The position numbers were made by a program, and so were the translations under genes. Below, in pieces: positions 57,440-64,000 of a stretch of DNA of 64,000 bases. Under the pieces are notes generated by a model. That model saw nothing but the letters and a program-made list of their open reading frames with translations. It did not search any database and was not told the origin of the DNA. Origin of the DNA: Epiperipatus broadwayi (Eukaryota > Onychophora > Udeonychophora > Euonychophora > Peripatidae); the NCBI GenBank assembly GCA_028023455.1, contig JAQFVV010006705.1, forward strand, positions 374,001-438,000, read 5' to 3'. Within the stretch, counting starts at the first letter, position 1; each line of letters begins with the position of its first letter.

Positions 57440-58085
57440 TTTATTGGAACCTAAAGATGTAATTCTCTTGTAGCTCATGGAATTTATAAAATTTCATGTG
57501 ACATCTGTAGCTCTTCTTATGTAGATATGAATAATCATCACATTAGGGCAATTAAACAGCATTCATCATCATCAGAGCTCTCCTTAGAATGCTATGGATA
57601 GAGTTCATGGTATGGTTTGTCTAATACCATAATGCTATCAATATGTGGCACCCTTCAACAATGTAAGTTCAGAGAAATTATTGAAATTTTTACAAAGCCA
57701 GATTGCATCAACTAACATGATGTTACATATAAAAAACTTATTTGGAATAAATTTTTTAAAAATGATTAATTTAAAATGATTTTTTGTTTTATTATCTCTA
57801 CCTGTTTTCTATTGCTATAACCATCAGTATTGTTGTACATCAATGTTCACAGCACCTCTACAAACATTTTTATAATATCCATTACCCAGGTGATAGCTAT
57901 TATCACCCACCTGAAACATCGGAATATGCATTTTATTTGAACCATCTGAAAGCCAGCATTATTTGTTCTGAGAGAGTTGATGTTAAAAAAAAAGTGAAGG
58001 AAGCCTATCTGATAGCCAATGACAACAGCGCCATCTAGAGAGGCTTGCTTTACTCTCTCCAAAGCATGGAATATTTAGAAATTTG
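57440..58085 (+). pseudogene. PLE GIY-YIG domain fragments, two in tandem
   Basis: 57475-57590 reads HGIYKISCDICSSSYVDMNN, then IRAIKQHSSSSEL. This is a GIY-YIG box with the YIGET residues decayed; FREIIEIFTKPDCIN follows at 57670-57715 after frame changes. A second segment at 57910-58038 (SEYAFYLNHLKASIICSERV, then KKVKEAYLIANDNSAI) corresponds to the same C-terminal part as residues 95-140 of the frame at 16292. They therefore derive from at least two PLE copies. Confidence 0.7.
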
Positions 58086-58284
58086 CGTATTTGAATATTT
58101 TATGTGAACATTTATACGTTATTTAAAAAAGCACTATTTATTGTTTGTCATCATAATTAGCTATGATGGGATTTAGACTTTGCCCCAAAAGCGTTTAGCT
58201 CTAAAGGATTGGTTAATTAATTAAAGGAAGCTTCACTGGTTTATATGTATTTAACATATTTATATTTATTATTTAATAAATTAT

Positions 58285-58525
58285 ATATGGATGAAACTGA
58301 AGTGGAGTTGGGCTGGACATATTGCTAGAAGAGATGATAATAGATGGACAATTGAAATTTTAAACTGGATTCCAAGAGATTGTAAAAGACCCAGAAAGAG
58401 ACCACATGTAAGATGGATGGATGAAATAAGAAAGTGTGCAGGGGTGATGTGGAGAAGAGAAGCTAAAGATAGGAAAAGATGAATTGAACTTGGAGAGACC
58501 TTCATCCTGCAGTGGATTGATAATG

Positions 58526-58564
<39 letters not shown>

Positions 58565-58575
58565 ATGGATGAAAC
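58285..58575 (+). mobile_element. RTE 3' fragment with 13-bp target duplication
   Basis: Plus strand. It encodes LKWSWAGHIARRDDNRW, then EILNWIPRDCKRPRKRPHV and WMDEIRKCAGVMWRREAKDR, then the 3' end and a (GAT)n tail to 58562. The direct repeat atatggatgaaac at 58285-58297 and 58563-58575 is a perfect 13-bp duplication. The premature stop at 26850 of the long copy is an arginine codon here, so that stop is private to the long copy. Confidence 0.92.
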
Positions 58576-58614
58576 CAGATGATGTGTTTATATACATATG
58601 TGCTTATATGTTGT

Positions 58615-58830
58615 AATATTTCCATCATCCAGTTTTATTTGTTAAATGTTTTTAGAAAAATCCAAACTTTTATTTAAAATTTTAAATACATTCAAATGTT
58701 AGTAAGACTACAAAAGTTATTACTAACAGTTGAATGTATTTGAAAAGTTTAAACTTCGAATTTTTCTAACAACACATTTATCAATTAAAACTAGATAATA
58801 GAAATAGTCTAGCACATAATTACAAATAAA
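58615..58830. repeat. Fold-back of two PLE tails
   Basis: A minus-oriented tail (58620-58715: tttccatcatccagttttat, gaaaaatccaaactttt) is followed at once by a plus-oriented one (58722-58830: actaacagttgaatgtattt, aactagataatagaaatag). They form a palindrome. Confidence 0.7.
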
Positions 58831-58834
58831 ATGT

Positions 58835-59130
58835 TATCATTACAACCTTTCAGACAAATGTATATATTTGCACACATACTTTAATATCTACAATTCTTTA
58901 TGGCAGTGTCTAATTCGATTGTGAAAATATTTGAAAACTGTGACATTTCCTGTTTTCACACAAATATTTTTTTGGTCTAATAAATACCTAATAAAATAAT
59001 ATTTATCTACAAAATTAACGTCTTTCTGAAGGTTTATGATGATGGTATTTTAGTTGTAATTATATATTAGACTATTTCAATTATATAATATTAAGTATTG
59101 AATGTCTTTAAAAAAAATTAACTTAAATAT
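58835..59130. other. Non-coding stretch ending in a PLE tail piece
   Basis: 59045-59130 is a minus-oriented PLE tail (attagactatttcaattata, gaatgtctttaaaaaaa). The remainder is unrecognised. Confidence 0.5.
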
Positions 59131-59131
59131 T

Positions 59132-59682
59132 CGAATATGAGCACAGACTTTCACACGACCCACCACTTTTCACACTATCTCATAGCACTGATACACTTGA
59201 ACACATATATGTTGAAAAGATAAATAATCATCAATATTTCATGCTAAAACAGCAATCATCAGTTGGTCCAGATTACCATCTCTACACATATATGCTATAA
59301 GTGCTCAGATATATATTAAGATAGCCAATCCTCAGACTTGACAAGAATCTTGGCCTCAGGGTGGCCTTTGAGCATTTCCATCATTAGATTTCCAATTGGA
59401 TGGACGGTTGAAGAGTTGCAGTATAGAGTAGATTGAAACCTGTCCATTAAAGTATGAGGATTGGCTATCTTAATATATATCTGAGCACTTATAGCATATA
59501 TGTGTAGAGATGGTAATCTGGACCAACTGATGATTGCTGGTTTAGCATGAAATAGGTTTATTGGTGATTATTTATCTTTTCAACATATATGTGTTCAAGT
59601 GTATCAGTGTTATGAGATAGCGTGGAGAGTGGTGGGTCGTGTGAAAGTCTGTGCTCATATACCCTATATATTACATATATTG
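59132..59682. mobile_element. Family B fold-back element, copy 5
   Basis: A 550-bp palindrome with clean termini: atgagcacagactttcacac at the left and its complement gtgtgaaagtctgtgctcat at the right. Arms also share gttgaaaagataaataatca and ccaatcctcagacttgacaa-type blocks; the centre is near 59360. Hammerhead blocks are in both arms: minus 59229-59279 (six bases lost around stem III), plus 59513-59572. Confidence 0.85.
59513..59572 (+). ncRNA. Hammerhead-like motif, family B5 right arm
   Basis: GGTAATC-TGGA-CCAA, CTGATGA, T-TGCT-GGTTT-AGCA-T, GAAA, TAGGTTTA, TTGG-T-GATTATT. Core boxes are intact. Stem I outer helix TAATC/GATTA and inner CCAA/TTGG are perfect. Stem III is weakened (TAGGTTTA against the family TACGTATA). 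Confidence 0.55.
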
Positions 59683-59699
59683 ACACAGGTATATAATAA

Positions 59700-60120
59700 G
59701 CCTGTGTGTTTCAGTTATTAAATATTCGAAATACATTCAACTGTTAATAATAGCACGCAAGTTAGTATATGCACAACAATTCGAGAGGTATTTATTCTCC
59801 CCTCTTCTTTATGTGTTACTGGTCTGACCAGTGATAGAACTAGCATGAGAATCGAACCTGGACCCTTAGATTCTTCAGTATCAAATTTTTAAGATAACTT
59901 TCTAACCAACTGAGCCATCGTCGGTCAGGTCAGCAATACCTTAAGAAGAGAGGAGAATAACATCATGTAAAAACGTTGTGCATATATTAAACTGAGTGCT
60001 ATTACTAATAACTGAATGTAATTGGAAAATTTAAATGAGGTTTAATTTTTTTCTAAAGACATTCAAAATTTAATATTAGATGATCGAAATAGTCCAGACT
60101 ATAAATATAAGTATTGATGT
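59700..60120. mobile_element. PLE tail fold-back with tRNA-like loop
   Basis: 59710-59925 is a minus-oriented tail plus tRNA-like block (gaatcgaacctgg, accaactgagccatc). 59928-60120 is a plus-oriented tail (gtcaggtcagcaataccttaag, acgttgtgcatatatt). The two halves form an inverted repeat interrupted by the tRNA-like part. Confidence 0.65.
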
Positions 60121-60124
60121 CTAT

Positions 60125-60460
60125 TGTAAAATCTTTATAAAATCTTGAGTAATAAACTAAAAATGGATGTACTTTAGATTAAAATAATTCACATACTACA
60201 AACAGCTGATTTGATTTCAGTTTGCAATGCTAATTTTATTTGGTGCCTATTTAAATATTAATTTTTACAACTTTAAGTCCCTGATAATCTTCTAATATAT
60301 ATTTATAAATACATAATATATTTAATAAAATGAAACAGCAGATAACTATATAAAAGATACTATTAGCTATAATAATTATCTAATTCATAGCTAGCTTACA
60401 GTATGACAGCCATCTTCAATCACATATATATTATATGTACATGCTATTGGAATTATATAT
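60125..60460. other. Non-coding stretch
   Basis: AT-rich with (TA)n at 60456-60470; nothing recognised. Confidence 0.5.
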
Positions 60461-60465
60461 ATATA

Positions 60466-61440
60466 TATATTGCCAATATTATTGTTATACCCACTTGACC
60501 TTAAGTCAATCAGAACCTTCACACATAGGACCTTAACATGCCCATTTAATTATACAGAAGAGGGATTAGCAGAATGCAGGTTGAATATGTAATATTTAAA
60601 TATATGTACACTGTCTATACTAAACTTAATGTAATTATAAGGAATATGAATTTCAACTTTCAAGATCCCTACATGTATCCAATCTATCTTATACAACTGA
60701 TACACACGACCACATACATGTAAATTATCTCCAATATATGTATATCATGATGGACCAAAACTCATCAATTGTTTCAGATCACCATCTCCCATACATATAC
60801 ACATATATACATATATTGGAGTTCATTTATATTTTTTACATCTATGTGGTCATGTGTATCACTTGTATAATATAGATTGGATAGATGTATGAAGCTTGAA
60901 AATTCAAGTCCCTTATAATTACATTAAGTTTAGTATAGACAACATACATATATTTAAATATTACGTATTGAGCCTGTATTCTGCCCATCCTTCTCGTGTA
61001 TAGTTAAATGGACATATTAAGGTCCTATATATGAGGGGTCAGATTGACTCAAGGTCAACATAGGTATGACTATAATATTGGCATCAACAAGGGCTTTGTG
61101 CTTTCCATTGTTGGATTTTCAATAAAATGAAGGGCTGAAGAGTTTCAGAGTGGAGAAGATTGAAGCTTGTCCATTAAAGTTTAAATATTTGCTATCTTAA
61201 TATAAACTGAGTGCTGATTGCATATGTGTGTAAGAGATAGTGATCTGGACCAACTGATGATTGCCAATTTAGCATGAAATACCAGTATTGGAGATAATTT
61301 ATCTTTTTTACATGTAATATGGTCATGTGTATCAGTTGTATAACAGATTGGATAAATATAGGGAGCTTGAAAGTTCGAGTTCAAATCCCTTAGAATTGCA
61401 TTAAGTTTAGTATAGACAATATACATATATTTAACTATTA
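60466..61440. mobile_element. Family B element with nested palindrome (copy 6)
   Basis: Outer pairs: 60466-60600 (tgccaatattattgttat, acctta-agtcaatcagaacc) pairs with 60961-61090. Between them sits a 360-bp palindrome of the B terminal region (60600-60960) with arms atactaaacttaatgtaatt and the complement. The right B arm continues to 61440, ending ttcaaatcccttagaattgc. Hammerhead blocks: minus 60729-60784 (TTGATGA and GATA changes), plus 61239-61297 (CTGATGA and GAAA intact, stem II weaker). Confidence 0.75.
61239..61297 (+). ncRNA. Hammerhead-like motif, family B6 right part
   Basis: TGATC-TGGA-CCAA, CTGATGA, T-TGC-CAATTTA-GCA-T, GAAA, TACCAGTA, TTGG-A-GATAA. Core boxes are intact, stem II has three clear pairs, and stem III can form TAC/GTA with a CA loop. 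Confidence 0.5.
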
Positions 61441-61444
61441 TACA

Positions 61445-61955
61445 TATGAATGAGTACCTTTTAAAGGCACTCTGTTAGTTTATTATTTAAATAAGATATG
61501 AGATATTATATAATAGTCAAAATCTGTATATTGTGACAATCCAAACTCAGAATTCCAGTTCCAGAGAACTCTTTTTCATCCGCTGGGCCAACTCCCAACA
61601 TTACTAACCACAAATTATATATCTTAGTTCAATAGTGAGTCAATAGAGAATGCACTCATCCGTAGTAATATAAAGTTTATAGCATAATATATTTTATTTT
61701 ACTTTGTTTTTCTATTTTTCTCCTTCTTAAATATGGAATAATCATACTCATTTGCGAGTGCCAACTACTCCTGATGATAATGATAATGTATTAAATATGT
61801 TAATGATTATGGAATATATATATATTATTAAATCCAATAGCGTTTATAAAAACAAATAGTATTAAAATGTAAGTTTCTTAGCCAAGTGTCTAAGAACGGC
61901 CAGGATGGATACATACATACTTTTAAAATTTGTTTCTTTTTTTTTTTTAAGTGTC
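61445..61955. other. Non-coding stretch
   Basis: Nothing recognised. 61560-61610 has moderately complex sequence with no similarity to other parts of the window. Confidence 0.5.
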
Positions 61956-62041
61956 ATAGCATCGGCCGGGACGCGAACCCGCAACCCAGGCAACTGCCTG
62001 CAAGTGCAAGGCAGTCGCGCTGACCTCTCGACCACCAATGC
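61935..62041 (-). pseudogene. tRNA-like SINE unit with poly(A)
   Basis: Minus strand: acceptor GCATTGG pairs with CCGATGC. The D-arm-like TGGTCGAGAGGTCAGC and T arm CGGG-TTCGCGT-CCCG are intact. The anticodon stem CTGCC/GGCAG encloses an oversized loop (ttgcacttgca). The 3' tail TATGACACTT and poly(A) (plus 61937-61950 as T-run) follow. It is strongly tRNA-like, but the oversized anticodon loop and tail mark it as a retroposed SINE. Confidence 0.75.
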
Positions 62042-62049
62042 AAGACGTA

Positions 62050-63490
62050 GCTGTCGTCAGAGAAACAAAGTTTTATATATATTTAAAGTTTTTATTATGA
62101 TTGAAAAAGTTTTGAAATTTTATTTTTTTGTTATTGTTATTTAACACGATGAATATTGGCAGGGTTAACAAAAAATATATAATAGTTTTTACTAGGAACT
62201 CATGGGCAGTGGTCATTCCCATGATATGGGACTTGAATTCAGGAAAAAATTAGATCTTTTCTCTAGGTTACCATTCATCTTTGTAGTAATTGTTTGGGGA
62301 GCTGGTCCATAGCCAGCTTAACTAGTCATCTTATTATTGATCAGTAATTGGGTATCTAATAATTATTAGTTAGAGGATAAATATTCCCAATTAATTTGTT
62401 TGGTCAGATAAATGTCACTGCTCTGAATCAAAAATATGATTTCAGTATTATCCAGCCCTTTCATTACTGATGAAGGTAATAAGAATACCAAACTCTCCAT
62501 ACAGAAGTGTTTTGATGGGTTGATGGAGGTAATGTTCAACTCTTTATAGGTGTTGAACCCATGATGTATTTTTAGTTTTCTTTCATGTATATAAAAATAG
62601 CAGACATGGCAAAAAATTATATATTATAGGTGGGAAAAATATTACATCTTCATGATAATCTTACTGTATATTTCTTAAGCAAATTGCTAATGGTTTTATA
62701 GCTTATACACAACTGAAAGCATATAGTTATTGAATTTTGTAGCAGAATGAACATTTACAATGCATATTATTTGTTCATTTTTAGAAAAACTGCAACATTT
62801 TGGATTTATAATCATCAGTAGCAGCCATTTTGACTTTAAAAGGAAGGGGGTTCCAAGCCAACATTTAGACATATATATAAAAAAGGAGAGGGCTTGAAAA
62901 TATAAGCAAAAAAAATAAACAATACCGGGATCAGTTTTGTGGACTTCTGTATAAACCAATCTATTGACCACAAATATATAGAACATCACTGATTTAATTA
63001 TTTAATATTGTAATATTGTCTTCTGCAGCACATTTCCTTTTCCAGATAAATTTCACCATCTTAGTTATCTGTAGTTCTCCTTCATATTCTATTCTCACTC
63101 ATACATCACCAATGTTTTTGAGATAATCTTTATAACTTAAATAATATCTACTACCTTATCATGAAAACCATGCATGAGGACACCTTAAAATACTTTTTTA
63201 AGGAAATTTATTATCTTCACACATCCAATTCCCAAGTAATGTGATTTTGCAATTTTATATCTCATCTGGCAGGCCATAATACTTATATACATATTGTGTC
63301 AACATATACACTGACACATGTAAACTTTCTTCTATTTGGAGAAATATTTTAAAAAACAAATTTTCCTGAATTTTTATTTATTATTTTTTCAAATTTTTTA
63401 ATTTTATACAACTACTTTTAATTGTGGAATTTCTAGTGCCTCTACAATTATTTTTACTAACACTGATTACGGCGCCTCTACAATTATTTA
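62050..63490. other. Non-coding stretch
   Basis: 62460-62560 (ttactgatgaaggtaataag, accaaactctccatac) may be an old family A trace. The 97-codon minus frame at 62696-62989 is unrecognised. 63420-63490 has a short direct repeat (gcctctacaattattt, twice). Confidence 0.4.
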
Positions 63491-63499
63491 GTTTTCATT

Positions 63500-63592
63500 T
63501 CCCAGTTGAGAGCTTGTGTGATCAAGTCGAAATATTGGAGTTTTTAAATTAAATCTTACATGGATGAACCTGCAAAATATGTTATATATAAA
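63500..63592 (+). repeat. Family F repeat, second copy
   Basis: gagagcttgtgtgatcaagt, cgaaatattggag, then acatggatgaacctgcaaaa. It matches 29478-29570 and lies in the same hammerhead-like arrangement, with the GAAACGTC box decayed. Confidence 0.6.
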
Positions 63593-63604
63593 TATAATTT
63601 AGTT

Positions 63605-63795
63605 GAACACCATAAAATACCACATCATACACTTTCCAACGTTTCAACTGTTTTACATCATTATGGTCATTTTCAAGATGATTTATGTTGTTAAATATAT
63701 TTATAAATATTTATTTTTTGTTTGTAGATCCTTGAAAATGACTGTAATGATGTAAAACAGTTGAAATGTTGGAAAATGTATGATAAATTATTATA
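63605..63795. repeat. Palindrome with hammerhead-like arms
   Basis: Arms 63625-63690 and 63728-63790 are complementary (actttccaacgtttcaactg with cagttgaaatgttggaaaa). Each arm in the outward direction reads CTTGAAAATGAC-, stem, CAGTTGAAACGTTGG. This is a variant of the CTGAAGA...GAAAC layout also present at 20.7 kb. Confidence 0.65.
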
Positions 63796-63796
63796 T

Positions 63797-63926
63797 ATGC
63801 ATGCCTTTGACAGAATAGCTCAATTGGTTAGAGCGTTTGCCTTAAATTCTGTATTCAAGAATCTAAAGGTATGAGTTCAACTTCTAAGCGAATATTGTCA
63901 CTGTGCATATCAGACCAGCAACAAGG
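63797..63926 (+). repeat. PLE tRNA-like tail fragment
   Basis: tagctcaattggttagagcg, then attcaagaatctaaagg and gagttcaacttc. It ends inside the pre-ribozyme segment (cagaccagcaaca), where LINE-C sequence begins. Confidence 0.7.
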
Positions 63927-64000
63927 GAAGTAGGAAGACATGCATTAGATGCAGATGTGTGGACAGCAAAGGAGGCAATTCAAGGAGAAATGGGATGGTC
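63927..64000 (+). pseudogene. LINE family C ORF2 fragment, runs off the window
   Basis: Open frame REVGRHALDADVWTAKEAIQ, then GEMGWS, to the window end. It matches copy 5 (REVGRHALDADVWMAK) and preserves the motif AL.A..W.AKEAIQGE.GWS that is common after LINE reverse transcriptases. It joins a PLE tail on its left. Confidence 0.75.

Noticed and set aside
61959-62041. Functional tRNA gene
   Set aside because: Acceptor and T arms are good, but the anticodon loop is oversized and a SINE-like tail with poly(A) follows.

Overview
The window is an AT-rich segment of a metazoan nuclear genome, most likely an invertebrate. It has no operons, no ribosome-binding sites and no long intact reading frames. 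Instead it carries non-LTR retrotransposon relics, Penelope-like elements (PLEs), a hAT fragment, tRNA-derived SINE-like pieces, microsatellites and many long palindromes. The phylum cannot be fixed from the sequence. No host gene can be called with confidence; the best candidate is a 38-codon first exon at 39138-39254, downstream of two CCAAT boxes.

Layout. 0.5-10 kb: an RTE 3' fragment, several copies of a large fold-back element (family A), and 5'-truncated LINE 3' ends with a pentamer tail (family C), some abutting or inside family A. 11.0-11.3 kb: a palindrome (family E) with a textbook hammerhead ribozyme. 13-16.9 kb: more LINE-C, an AT-rich repeat (family G), and a 1.26-kb palindrome whose arms both encode the GIY-YIG end of a PLE. 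18.2-19.0 kb: a fold-back of family B. 20-24.4 kb: small palindromes, tandem duplications, the second family E ribozyme and a duplicated LINE-C tail. 24.95-27.0 kb: the best coding element, an RTE-clade reverse transcriptase with two nonsense codons. 27.2-30.4 kb: a nearly full-length PLE on the minus strand with a tRNA-like 3' region, followed by plus-strand tails of the same family. 33.1-34.0 kb: a hAT element with a BED-finger remnant inside a palindrome. 37.2-38.3 kb: half of a B element, then a 53-bp tandem array. 39-42.6 kb: the exon candidate, further B copies and a second PLE reverse transcriptase relic. 43-51.5 kb: palindromes, microsatellites and a comparatively repeat-poor stretch. 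51.6-54.5 kb: two inverted copies of a 0.9-kb element with terminal inverted repeats. 57.4-64 kb: PLE and RTE fragments, three more B fold-backs, tRNA-like pieces and the start of another LINE-C copy.

The most interesting signal is a set of hammerhead-type ribozyme motifs spread over several unrelated palindromic repeat families, in the same window as PLE coding remnants. Family E matches the hammerhead consensus at every core position. Family B has two copies with an intact core and compensatory changes in stem I. Family A and the PLE tails hold degraded or variant versions. Several have a short self-complementary stem III, the arrangement known from dimer-acting hammerheads of retrozymes and PLEs. 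Hammerheads in PLEs are already known; the number of families, their fold-back architecture and copy boundaries close to the predicted cleavage point are the parts worth testing.
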